NCBI RefSeq assembly: GCF_020165195.1
Contig: NZ_JAIUHR010000009.1
Span: 62,001 to 126,000, forward strand
DNA from: Mesorhizobium sp. CA14
GTDB lineage: Bacteria > Pseudomonadota > Alphaproteobacteria > Rhizobiales > Rhizobiaceae
Direction of reading: 5' to 3'
Length of the DNA stretch: 64,000 nt
The notes under the pieces were generated by a model. It was not told where the DNA came from. It worked only from the letters and a program-made list of their open reading frames with translations, and did not search any database. Positions 44,967 to 53,537 of this stretch are shown piece after piece. The position numbers and the translations under genes were made by a program. How positions within the stretch are numbered: position 1 is the stretch's first letter; each line of letters begins with the position of its first letter.

Positions 44967-46247
44967 TTATGTTCCCAGGCCCGGCCCGGCATGCAATTCC
45001 TGACCTGCCTTGTCGGCGTGGTCGAAAGCGGCTTCTCTTACGCCAGGCGCGGCGTCACTCGGTTTTCCCGCCTCGCAGAACCGGCGGGCGAAGATCATCA
45101 GGTGCCGCGCGGTGTTGTTGCGCAGGCGGCGCAGGCGCCATTCCAGCCCGGTCTCGGTGGTGATCCGCCTGGCATAGATGCTGGCGCGCATGGCTCTTTT
45201 GTCGGCGGCGATCTTGACCGGATCGTCGTAGAAGGCGCCGATCTTGTCGGCCGCCATGCCGGGCGTTTCGAGCCAGGCGGGGATATGCGTCGAGCTGAGG
45301 CAATCGACATCGGTAAGCACCCGGTGGATGCCGTCGCCTTGCGCCGGACAGGTCGTGGCGAACGCATCGCCGATGAAGACAACGCCGTCGCGGCGGTGCC
45401 CCCGCGTCGTCGTCAGGCTGACCTGCCTCACTTCCACCTCGCTGGCGATCGCGAAGTTGCCGCATCGGGCGGCTATCTCCGGCATCAGTTCCAGCAGCAT
45501 CTTTTGCGGGTTTTCGCGGAACGCCCGCACCCACGGATCGGCGACGGTCCGGTAGACGAACATGTTGGCCCGCATCCGCTCGCCGATCCTGAAGATGGTA
45601 AGGAAGGCAACGCGGTCGGCGACCCGCCTTGCGTAGAAGGTGAGGGACTGCAGGCCGAATTCCTGCGGCGAGATCGCGAAATCGAACCCCATCGTCAGCG
45701 AATGCGCCTTCGATTCCTCGATGCGCTCGACGCCGATGGCGCGCCGCACCGCCTCGCTGTAACCGGTGGCTACCACCAAGAGCCGGGCTTCGATGACGGA
45801 GCCGTCGGTAAGCACCAGGCGCTGCCGGTCCGGTCCGGTCGAGACTTCGGCGACCTTGCCCACCGTCAGCGGCACTTGCGGCGGCAGCACCGCGCGCAGG
45901 CCGTTGACCAGCGGCGTGTAGGAAAAGGCGTATTCCCAGGCCTGCTTGCGCTCGAACAACTGGCCGAAGCGGAAAACATGGAGATCCGTCATCGGCGTGA
46001 CGAGCGACCTGAAAACCGGGCCGAGCCCGAGTTTCTCGAACAACCCCATCTGCTCCGCGCGAGTTTTCTCGGCCCGGAATTCGTCATGGTGGATGCGATG
46101 CGGATCGACCAGTGCGACCTTGCGGCCCGCTCTGGCGAGCGACAGAGCCAGCACGGTTCCGGCGAGTCCCGCGCCGACGATCGCCACTTCGACCTCGGTC
46201 CGGACGGCCGGCACCGCAGGCGTTTCGCGATCTTCTGCGATGCTCAT
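44967..46247 (-). CDS. FAD-dependent monooxygenase (UbiH/PHBH-like group A)
   Basis: 426 residues. FAD-binding GxGxxG in VAIVGAGLAGTVLALSLARA (about 22-41), the DG-like region LLVVATGYSEAVRRAIG (about 152-168) and the FAD-ribityl motif FIGDAFATTCPAQGDGI (about 294-310) place it in the single-component aromatic hydroxylase fold. The substrate is not clear; members occur in polysaccharide and natural-product loci. Its ATG overlaps the stop of the upstream GINT1-like gene by four bases, so the two are coupled. A frameshifted paralogue lies 268 bases downstream. The C-terminal 40 residues (EAGKPSDAAPGVREAAFDH) look disordered. Confidence 0.85.
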   Translation of the reverse strand: MSIAEDRETPAVPAVRTEVEVAIVGAGLAGTVLALSLARAGRKVALVDPHRIHHDEFRAEKTRAEQMGLFEKLGLGPVFRSLVTPMTDLHVFRFGQLFERKQAWEYAFSYTPLVNGLRAVLPPQVPLTVGKVAEVSTGPDRQRLVLTDGSVIEARLLVVATGYSEAVRRAIGVERIEESKAHSLTMGFDFAISPQEFGLQSLTFYARRVADRVAFLTIFRIGERMRANMFVYRTVADPWVRAFRENPQKMLLELMPEIAARCGNFAIASEVEVRQVSLTTTRGHRRDGVVFIGDAFATTCPAQGDGIHRVLTDVDCLSSTHIPAWLETPGMAADKIGAFYDDPVKIAADKRAMRASIYARRITTETGLEWRLRRLRNNTARHLMIFARRFCEAGKPSDAAPGVREAAFDHADKAGQELHAGPGLGT

Positions 46248-47776
46248 ATCTTTTCTCCACCGCCCGTAGGCATAGGATCCTGCCTCTGCATGCGTTTCCA
46301 GCGCGGCGCCATTGCGGAACCGTCGATGAATTCCAGTCCGCCCGCCTCATTGAGCGTGTGCAGCTTGCGGCCGGCCCAGCCGGCACCGGGGTTGAGGATC
46401 GTTTCGACGACCTGCTCGAAGCCGCTCTCGTCAAGCTGCGTGACGCGCGCGATGCCGAGCGCGGCGCCGTAGCTCCTGCGGCAGTCCTGCACCGGGCGCA
46501 GGAGCTGGCCGCCGCGGCTGACCATGCGGCCCGCCGGTCGCGCCGAGGCGATGTCGATCAGCAACGGGTTCTTCGGATGCGGTGTCCACGGCCCGCGGAA
46601 ATCTGGCGCCGACCACAAATGCAGCTGGTCCGAGAAGGCGCCGCCGCCGTCGCGCACGGTAGCGAACATCCACCAGCGCCCGCCATGCTCGGTGAGCGTG
46701 GCGTCGCTGGCGACGATGTCCGACAGCAGCGTCGCTTCCTTGACCCAACCGCCCGGGAACGCGGTGGCGCGGTAGAGGTCGACGGTCCGGTTGGCGGAGC
46801 TTTCCGGCACCATCCACATTTCGCCGTCGCGTTCGAACACGAAAGGGTAGGAAAGGTGATAGGGCAGTTCCAGCACCGGCTTCGGAGTGCCCATCGGTCC
46901 GCTCGGTCCGAAAGCCACCGCCGAAAGGATCGCTTTGCCGGTGCGGTGGATATAGTCCTCCACGAACAGCGTCACCTGGCCGCGGTAAAGCACGGGGAAC
47001 GGGTCGGCGTAGAAGCGGCTGCCGTCGTCGGGCAAGGCGCGCCAGCCCGATTGCGGATGGGCGCGCAGCTCGTACAGGTCCTTGCCGCCGGTCCCGCGCC
47101 AGCCGACCCGCCAGTGCGGGGCGTTGTAGCACAGATGATAGATCTGCTGGACGATGCGGCGCGCCGTTGCCTTGGCCGCACGCACGCCGAGCTTCGTGGC
47201 CGACGGCAAGGCTGGTGCCGGCGCCTCCGACAACGGTTCGGGCAGCACCGGAAGCGACGAGCGTGCGGCGCCGTTGACCGCCGCGACGATCAGGCTGGCC
47301 GTGCGCACCAGCATGTCCTGGAAGGAAGCCAGCGCAATGCCGTGATATTCGGTGCCGAGCCGTCCTTCGGAGACCGTCGCGCCGTTCTGTTCCAGACGGA
47401 CGAGCGGCGTGCGGCCGGCAAGGATCAGCGCCAGCAGGGCCTCTTCACCGCAGACGCCGTCATAGGCAAGGCGCCAGACCCGTCGGCCCTGCGGCTCGAC
47501 GTCGCCGACGAGATCGATCGTGAGATCGGCCGGCCCGGATGGTCTCGCATGGCTGGCCAGTGCGGAAAGTGGCACACGCTTTGCCGTCCCATTGGCGGGC
47601 AGCCGATGGATAAGCGTCTCAAGCTGGAACAGTGCTTCGGCACTGCGCGGCACACCGCCGGGCGCCGGACGGGCGTCTACGGCAAGCTCCACGCCGGGCA
47701 GCCGCGACAGCCGTTCAGCCAGCGCTACATGGAAAGCGCGCAGGCGATCGCCGTTGAGGCGCAGGGTCAGGCGCAT
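46244..47776 (-). CDS. GINT1-like (glucosamine inositolphosphorylceramide transferase N-terminal type) five-bladed propeller protein with formyltransferase-like N-terminus
   Basis: 510 residues. The C-terminal two thirds (about 235-490) has repeated blades: WRALPDDGSRFYADPFPVLYRG, GEMWMVPESSANRTVDLYRA, GGRWWMFATVRDGGG and LLIDIASARPAGRMV. This matches the GH43-like beta-propeller domain annotated as GINT1 N-terminal. The N-terminal part (about 1-175) starts RLTLRLNGDRLRAFHVALAE and has VWRLAYDGVCGEEALLALILAGR, resembling a degenerate formyltransferase fold; that part is less certain. Probably modifies or trims a surface glycan. First gene of a two-gene unit with the flavoprotein, divergent from the Wzz gene at 48023. 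Confidence 0.75.
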   Translation of the reverse strand: MRLTLRLNGDRLRAFHVALAERLSRLPGVELAVDARPAPGGVPRSAEALFQLETLIHRLPANGTAKRVPLSALASHARPSGPADLTIDLVGDVEPQGRRVWRLAYDGVCGEEALLALILAGRTPLVRLEQNGATVSEGRLGTEYHGIALASFQDMLVRTASLIVAAVNGAARSSLPVLPEPLSEAPAPALPSATKLGVRAAKATARRIVQQIYHLCYNAPHWRVGWRGTGGKDLYELRAHPQSGWRALPDDGSRFYADPFPVLYRGQVTLFVEDYIHRTGKAILSAVAFGPSGPMGTPKPVLELPYHLSYPFVFERDGEMWMVPESSANRTVDLYRATAFPGGWVKEATLLSDIVASDATLTEHGGRWWMFATVRDGGGAFSDQLHLWSAPDFRGPWTPHPKNPLLIDIASARPAGRMVSRGGQLLRPVQDCRRSYGAALGIARVTQLDESGFEQVVETILNPGAGWAGRKLHTLNEAGGLEFIDGSAMAPRWKRMQRQDPMPTGGGEKI

Positions 47777-48022
47777 GGCTGATCCCCGGGCGACTCATAT
47801 CCGGTGCCGGCGGCCCGGCTGGCCAGGTCAAGCTTCCGCCGCATGCGCACGATGTCTCCAGTTTAGGCTGCACTTAGATTCTACTGCGTTGGTGCAAACT
47901 TCGTGCCAGAGCGGCCTCAATTTATGAACATAATTAACAGTGTTTTAATCGTTGCCGGGAATAGCTAGGCCAACGCCGCATTCTCATCTTTGCCGGCCAA
48001 TGGAGCGTTGTCGGAGCGACCT

Positions 48023-50116
48023 TTGCAACCACCCCTGCTCATGGTGCCTCAGCAGAACGCTCCGGAGGCGATTGCGCCCGCGCCGGCCTATTACGCGCCC
48101 GCGCCCGCGCAAGCCACCGTCGAGCTTGGCGATCTCGGCCGCATCCTGTTGCGCCGCCGTTTCCTGATCCTTCTCACTGTCGCGCTGCTCACCGCGGTGA
48201 CGCTTGTCTATACGATGCTGACGCCGGCGCTCTACTCCTCGACGGCACAGATCATCATCGATCCGCAGGACCTCCAGGTCGTCACCAACGACGTCAATCC
48301 GAGCCGCATTTCGCCCGACGGCGGCATCACCCAGGTCGAGAGCCAGGTGAGCGTGGCGCAATCGAACAGCGTCCTTCTGCGCGCCATCGCGGCGACCGAT
48401 CTGACCCACAACCCGGAATTCAACGGGCAGGGCGTGCTCGACCGCTGGCTGGGCATGGTCTTCGGCTCCGACGACGGCGACAGGACGGCTGAGACGCTCG
48501 ACGCGTTGCGCCGCCGCCTTGCCGTGAAGCGCGACGACAAGGTGCTGGTCCTCAACATCATCGTCACCGCCAAGAGCGCCGACCTCGCGGCGAAGCTCGC
48601 CAACGCCATCGCTCAGGCCTATCTCGACGATCAGGCGGCGGCGCGTTCGAAAGCCGCCGCCGACGCCTCCGATGCGATCAGCGCCCGGCTGGAAGACCAG
48701 CGCAAGCGCGTCGAGCAGGCTGCCAACGCCGTCGAGACCTACAAGGCCGAGCACAACATGGTGATGGCCGCCGGCAACCTGGTGAGCGACCAGGAGCTGA
48801 CCGACCTCAACACGCAGCTGACCGCCGCCCAGACCCGAACCGCGCAACTCAAGGCGCAGGTAGACCAGCTGCGCCGGCAGGGCAGCGCGCCGGACGCGAC
48901 CTCCGAGGCGATGCGCTCGCCGGTCATTGCCAGCCTCAGGGCGCAGGAGGCGACGCTCGTCGATCAGATATCGCAGTTCGGCACCGCGCTCGGGCCGCGC
49001 CATCCTTCGATGATCTCGGCGCAGCAGCAATTGAGCGACCTGCGCAAGCTGATTTCCCGTGAGCTCGGCCGCCTCGTCGCCGCCGCCCAGACGGACTATG
49101 AACGCGCCCTGGCCAACCAGAAGGAACTGGAGGCCAAGATGGCGTCGCTGAAGGGCAAGTCGCTCGACACCGACCAGGCTTCGGTCAAGCTGCGCGAGCT
49201 GCAGCGCGATCTCGATGCCGTGCGCACCGTCTATGCCAATTACCTGCAGCGCGCCCAGGAAACGCGCGAGCAGACCAACGTCAACAGCACCAATGCCCGC
49301 ATCATCTCGCAGGCCATGCCGGCGCTGAAGAAGAGCTGGCCGCCGAAGGGGCTGCTTGTCTTCGGCGCCATCTTCGGCGGACTGGCGCTAGGCATCGGCA
49401 TGGCGCTGATCGCCGAATATCTTTCGCCGACCGTGCTTTCCGCCAACCAGATGCAGTCGGCCATCGAAGCGCCGGTGCTTGGCGTGCTGCCGGGCAGGGG
49501 ACGCCGCCGCTCCGGCGCGGCCGCCCAGAAGACCGACGCCGTTGCCGGGCTGGCGCTGCAGCGCATCGCCGCGGCCACCAGGCGCCCGCCCGATTGGCCG
49601 CTGGTGCCCTCGATCCTGGTAGCGTCGCCGCCCGAGGACAAGGCGCAGCGGTCGAGGGTTGCATGGCAGCTCGCCAACGCCGCGGCGGCCAGGGGCCGTC
49701 GCGTGCTGTTCATCGACATCAATGCCGGGAAGGGCCAGAAGGACCCGCAGCCCGGCGTGCTCGACGTGCTGCGCGGCGAATATCCGCTCGAAGCGGTCAG
49801 CCGTTATGCGCCCGGCAGTTCGGTGGCGCTTGTCGGCCGGGGCCGGCCGACCGCGGTGTTCCAGGAAGCCCAGGCGCTCTATTTCGCCCATCGCATGCTG
49901 GCCGAGGCCAACCACAATTTCGAGCTCGTCATCGTCGACGGCGGCGCGCTTGCCGACGACCTCAACGTCCTGCCGCTGGTCGCGATGGCCGACGAGATCT
50001 TGCTCGTGGCCAGGCTGAACGCAACGCCGATGCGAGACGTCGCCTCGACCTCCGAAGCTGTCTCGGTCATGGGACGGCTGCCGACTGGCGCCATGCTGGT
50101 CGACGAGGCGGCCTGA
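48023..50116 (+). CDS. Exopolysaccharide chain-length/export protein (Wzz/GumC type) with degenerate BY-kinase domain
   Basis: About 697 residues. Start uncertain: GGAG lies six bases before the TTG at 48023; ATG at 48041 and TTG at 47990 are alternatives. A Pro/Ala-rich N-terminal tail leads to a Wzz domain: first membrane helix FLILLTVALLTAVTLVYTM, periplasmic coiled coil (about 200-420), and second helix LLVFGAIFGGLALGIGMALI. The C-terminal cytoplasmic part resembles a bacterial tyrosine kinase, but the Walker A position reads ASPPEDKAQRSRVAW (no GKS/T), Walker A' is VLFIDINAG, Walker B IVDGGAL, and there is no C-terminal Tyr cluster. The kinase half looks inactive. It controls polymer length and export. 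The next gene starts one base after its stop. Confidence 0.87.
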   Translation: MQPPLLMVPQQNAPEAIAPAPAYYAPAPAQATVELGDLGRILLRRRFLILLTVALLTAVTLVYTMLTPALYSSTAQIIIDPQDLQVVTNDVNPSRISPDGGITQVESQVSVAQSNSVLLRAIAATDLTHNPEFNGQGVLDRWLGMVFGSDDGDRTAETLDALRRRLAVKRDDKVLVLNIIVTAKSADLAAKLANAIAQAYLDDQAAARSKAAADASDAISARLEDQRKRVEQAANAVETYKAEHNMVMAAGNLVSDQELTDLNTQLTAAQTRTAQLKAQVDQLRRQGSAPDATSEAMRSPVIASLRAQEATLVDQISQFGTALGPRHPSMISAQQQLSDLRKLISRELGRLVAAAQTDYERALANQKELEAKMASLKGKSLDTDQASVKLRELQRDLDAVRTVYANYLQRAQETREQTNVNSTNARIISQAMPALKKSWPPKGLLVFGAIFGGLALGIGMALIAEYLSPTVLSANQMQSAIEAPVLGVLPGRGRRRSGAAAQKTDAVAGLALQRIAAATRRPPDWPLVPSILVASPPEDKAQRSRVAWQLANAAAARGRRVLFIDINAGKGQKDPQPGVLDVLRGEYPLEAVSRYAPGSSVALVGRGRPTAVFQEAQALYFAHRMLAEANHNFELVIVDGGALADDLNVLPLVAMADEILLVARLNATPMRDVASTSEAVSVMGRLPTGAMLVDEAA

Positions 50117-50117
50117 C

Positions 50118-51437
50118 ATGGCCGCGATCCCGGCTGGTCCTGCCCGGCCTGTCCCCGTTTCGGGTTACGGCATGGCCGGCCGGCGCATCGTCTCCGTCGA
50201 TGCGCTGACCCGGATCGGCATTACCTTGGCGGTGCTGCTCCTGTTTTCCGTCTCCGGCGGCATGCTGTGGCTGGCCGGCTATAATTATGACGGCCTGCAA
50301 GGCAGCCCGCTGAGCAAGATCCACCCGTCCACCTATCTCTTCGTGCTCGTCTTCGTCTGGCGCTCCTGCACCTTTGGCAACCCGGTCGGCTATGTGGTTC
50401 ATGTCACCAACAAGCGGCCGGCAACGATGCTGATGGCAGTGATCGCGACGGTGCTTCTCTTCGTCGTCATCCTCAGACAGCGCCCCGGCATGGCCGGCAT
50501 GATCGACACGTTCGTCGCCCCGGCACTGCTCGTGCTGCTGCTCAGCGAGGACGACGAGAAGACCTTTGCCTGGCTGCAGCTCGTCATCCATGTCGTCATG
50601 ACCGCGAATGCGCTGATGGCGCTGTTCGAGTTCGGCACCAAGCATCTGGTGTTCCCCTACAGGTTCGACGGCGCGGTGTTCGTCAACGACCTGCGCTCGA
50701 CGGCGCTGCAGGGCCACCCGCTCTCTAATGCCACGGTCACCTCTATCTATGTGCTGTCGCTGCTGTCCGGCTCGCTTTCCCTGTCGACGCCGCTCAGGCT
50801 GGCGCTTGTCGGCCTGCAGTTCTGCGCGCTGGTCGCCTTCGGCGGCCGCTCGGGCATGGTGCTGACGATCTTGCTCGGCGGTGTCTATCTGCTCATCCAG
50901 GGCCTGGCGCAGCTCAGGACCGGGCGCGTCAACCTCTTGGGCGCCGCGCTGGTGATCATGCTCGCCGCGCTCCTGCCGCTGGCCATCGCGCTGGCCGGTT
51001 ATTACGGCTTCTTTGACGCGCTGCTCGAACGTTTCGTCTCCGACAGCGGCAGCGCCAATGCCCGCGTCGAGATGTTCGATCTCTTCAGGCATCTGGAGCT
51101 GCGCGACCTGATCGTCGGGCCCGATGTCGACCTGCTCGACAGTATGCGCCGCATCAGCGGCCTGGAGCAGGGTATCGAAAACCCGGTCCTGCGCCTGACG
51201 CTCTACCAGGGGGCCTTCTTCACGCTCCTGATCTTCTTCGGCTTCGCGTTGTTCATGCATGAGGTCGCGCGCCGCTGCCATCCCGGCATCTGGTTGCCGA
51301 TGCTGGGCTGGCTCATCCTGATCAACACCTCCGAAAGCATCGCCTCAAAGACGACGCTGATGACCAAATTCGTGGTGATGGCGCTGGCGCTTTATCGGCC
51401 GGCGAGGCCTGTTGCGGGTCAAAGGCCGCAGGCGTAG
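50118..51437 (+). CDS. VpsF-family polysaccharide polymerase (O-antigen-ligase-like)
   Basis: 439 residues with about eleven hydrophobic segments. The large periplasmic-side region contains FGGRSGMVLTILLGGVYLL and later RVEMFDLFRHLELRDLIVGP, which match the Wzy/WaaL-like proteins named VpsF in Vibrio biofilm polysaccharide loci and found in rhizobial EPS loci. It probably polymerises lipid-linked repeat units at the outer face of the inner membrane. It starts one base after the Wzz-like gene, so they are coupled. The tail is followed by the convergent MFS gene. Confidence 0.82.
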   Translation: MAAIPAGPARPVPVSGYGMAGRRIVSVDALTRIGITLAVLLLFSVSGGMLWLAGYNYDGLQGSPLSKIHPSTYLFVLVFVWRSCTFGNPVGYVVHVTNKRPATMLMAVIATVLLFVVILRQRPGMAGMIDTFVAPALLVLLLSEDDEKTFAWLQLVIHVVMTANALMALFEFGTKHLVFPYRFDGAVFVNDLRSTALQGHPLSNATVTSIYVLSLLSGSLSLSTPLRLALVGLQFCALVAFGGRSGMVLTILLGGVYLLIQGLAQLRTGRVNLLGAALVIMLAALLPLAIALAGYYGFFDALLERFVSDSGSANARVEMFDLFRHLELRDLIVGPDVDLLDSMRRISGLEQGIENPVLRLTLYQGAFFTLLIFFGFALFMHEVARRCHPGIWLPMLGWLILINTSESIASKTTLMTKFVVMALALYRPARPVAGQRPQA

Positions 51438-51480
51438 GCGCTCTACGGCGCCCCCGCGCGAAGGAACGCAGCCGCTCGCA

Positions 51481-52680
51481 TTATGCATTCACGGGTCGAC
51501 CAACCGCCTCAATCCTCCTTGTCCCAAGCAACACCAGCGGCACGGCGACCAGATTGATCGCGATCACAGAAAGCCAGATGGCGCCGGGCCATTCTCTTCG
51601 CGTGGCGAAGTAGAAGGTCGAGAAGGCGAGCGGGGCGACTATGGAGGCGAGGCTGACGACCGAGGCCAGCACGCCCTGCAACTGGCCTTGGCGTTCCGCA
51701 TCGACCTGCCTTGTCGCTAGCGCCTGGAAGGCCGGCGTGCCGATGCCGGAGAGTGCGAAGACCGGCATGATGGCGAACACCATCCAGCCTTGGTTGGCGA
51801 AGGCCATTGTGGCCAGGGCGATGCAGGCAAAGCCGATGCCGGCGACGAAGGCCTTGCGCTCGCCGAGCAGCCGGGCGGCCGGACCGGGCAGGAAGGCCTG
51901 CGCCAGCGTCTGGCAAAGGCCGAACGCGCCGAGCGAAAGCCCGATCCAGAGGCCGTTCCACCCGAACGTGTCGAAACCCCAGAGCGCCCAGCAGGTGCCG
52001 TAGGCCTCGCCGGCGCCAGAGAGGATGAAATAGACCAGGACGATGGGCAGGAGCCCTTTCATCGACAACACCCAGCGCAGCGGCCTCAGCGGGTTGAGCG
52101 CGGCGAGCTCGATCTTCTGGCGGGGGGGCATCCGCGACTCCGGCAGGACGAAGACGGCCAAAAGCAGGTTGGCGGCGTTGAGCAGGGCGGCGGCGATGAG
52201 GGGCAACCGGATCCAGTGGTCGCCGAGCACGCCGCCCAGCACCGGGCCGACGATGAAGCCGATGCCGAACATGGCGCTGAACAGGCCGAAGCGGCCGGCG
52301 CGTCTCTCCTCAGGCGTAATGTCGGTGATGTAGGCCGTTGCTACGGAAATGTTGGCGCTGGTGAGACCCGCGACAGCGCGGCCGATGAACAGCATCCAGA
52401 GCTGTGGCGCGAAGGCCATGATGAGGTAATTGATCGCGGCGCCCGCCAGCGAAATCAGCAGGACCGGCCGCCTGCCCAGATTGTCGCTCAAGGCGCCGAG
52501 CACCGGCGCGAAGAAGAACTGCATGGCCGCGTAGAGCGCGGTCATGATGCCGATATAGGCGACGATATCGGGGCTGTGGGTCACCTCCTCGAGAAGGCGC
52601 GGCAGGATGGGAAAGACGAGGCCGATGCCGACGGCGTCGAGGCAAATGGCGGCAAAGATGACGATGAGGGGTTTGTTCAT
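51481..52680 (-). CDS. TetA-family MFS exporter
   Basis: 399 residues from the ATG at 52680, GGAGC upstream; the frame extends to 52731 without support. Twelve hydrophobic segments, motif A GALSDNLGRRPVLLISLAG and the antiporter motif GLFSAMFGIGFIVGPVLGG. IVIFAAICLDAVGIGLVFPILPRLL at the N-terminus is typical of the TetA(A/C)-like tetracycline:H+ exporters. Resistance to tetracycline is possible but not shown; many such proteins export other compounds. It is divergent from a TetR regulator with repeated operators between them. It lies inside the polysaccharide locus without an evident link to it. Confidence 0.88.
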   Translation of the reverse strand: MNKPLIVIFAAICLDAVGIGLVFPILPRLLEEVTHSPDIVAYIGIMTALYAAMQFFFAPVLGALSDNLGRRPVLLISLAGAAINYLIMAFAPQLWMLFIGRAVAGLTSANISVATAYITDITPEERRAGRFGLFSAMFGIGFIVGPVLGGVLGDHWIRLPLIAAALLNAANLLLAVFVLPESRMPPRQKIELAALNPLRPLRWVLSMKGLLPIVLVYFILSGAGEAYGTCWALWGFDTFGWNGLWIGLSLGAFGLCQTLAQAFLPGPAARLLGERKAFVAGIGFACIALATMAFANQGWMVFAIMPVFALSGIGTPAFQALATRQVDAERQGQLQGVLASVVSLASIVAPLAFSTFYFATRREWPGAIWLSVIAINLVAVPLVLLGTRRIEAVGRPVNA

Positions 52681-52756
52681 GGGGGTAAGCTCCGGGAGCA
52701 AAGGCTTCTTCGCCGGCCGGCGGGAGGGCACCTCGCGCCAGGCGTCAAACCTTCTG

Positions 52757-52836
52757 TGTACTGAGTTTTAATATGTACTGAGTACACATATCGGACGACG
52801 GCGAGGCAGAGTCAATACAAATATGTACTGAGTACA
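52757..52836. promoter_or_regulatory. Repeated TetR operators between the TetA-like and TetR genes
   Basis: TGTACTGAGTACA (6-bp dyad with one-base centre) occurs perfectly at 52774-52786 and 52824-52836. A third, degenerate copy (TGTACTGAGTTTT) lies at 52757-52769. The two perfect copies are each preceded by ATA and sit 50 bases apart, near the expected promoters of the two divergent genes. Confidence 0.8.
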
Positions 52837-52858
52837 AAAATCATGCTATCGGGAAGCC

Positions 52859-53497
52859 ATGCCAGAACCGTCCGACCGCCGTTCCCGAAAACGCCTCGCT
52901 ACCAGCAAGGCTATCTCCGATGCCGCCACGCGCCTGTTCATGCAACGCGGCTTCGATCATGTGACCGTGGACGAGATCGCTGCGGCCGCCGACGTCGGCC
53001 GCATGACGGTCTTCAACCACTTCCCGCGCAAGGAGGACATGTTCTTCGACCGCGACGAGGAGGGGCGCGAGATGCTGCGCGAGGCCGTGCGCCAGCGTGA
53101 GGCCGGTGTCGCACCACTGGAGGCATTGCACCTGCTTGCGCACCGGCTGGTCGCCGAACGCAGCCCGGTGGTCGAATTTTCCGCCAGAAGCGAGCGCCTG
53201 GTGCCGACGGTCGCCGGCAGCGAAACCTTGAAGGCTAGGGCGCGAGCGATCCGCGACGAACTGGCCGACATGGTGGCGGCGGCGCTGGCCGAAAGCGTCG
53301 GCTGCGACGCCGCCGATCCCGACGCGCATCTCGCGGCAAACCTGCTGTTGGCGACCTGGACTGTTGCCTTCCTCGAGGCGCATCGCGCGTTCCGCCAGAC
53401 CCGCAGCCAGGAGAAAGCTAACGATGTTTTCCTCGCGCTCGTCGACAAGGGGGCGGCGGGCCTGAAGGCCGCAATGGCCGGCACGCCGTACCTGTGA
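52859..53497 (+). CDS. TetR-family transcriptional regulator of the exporter
   Basis: 212 residues. The N-terminal helix-turn-helix reads ISDAATRLFMQRGFDHVTVDEIAAAADVGRMTVFNHFPRKEDM (about 19-61). The C-terminal ligand-binding domain is unspecific. Divergent from the TetA-like gene, with operators in the 178-base gap. It most likely represses both itself and the exporter until a ligand binds. The ribosome site is weak. Confidence 0.9.
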   Translation: MPEPSDRRSRKRLATSKAISDAATRLFMQRGFDHVTVDEIAAAADVGRMTVFNHFPRKEDMFFDRDEEGREMLREAVRQREAGVAPLEALHLLAHRLVAERSPVVEFSARSERLVPTVAGSETLKARARAIRDELADMVAAALAESVGCDAADPDAHLAANLLLATWTVAFLEAHRAFRQTRSQEKANDVFLALVDKGAAGLKAAMAGTPYL

Positions 53498-53537
53498 GCG
53501 AAACCAAACCTTTGGCGCGGTTTGGTGATTCAACAAA

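Noticed and set aside
49388..51281. Long minus-strand open frames opposite the Wzz and VpsF genes
   Set aside because: Antisense shadows; the plus-strand genes have clear membrane topology and family motifs.
51481..53497. Mobile element carrying the TetA/TetR pair
   Set aside because: No transposase, integrase, direct repeats or terminal inverted repeats are visible at the edges.
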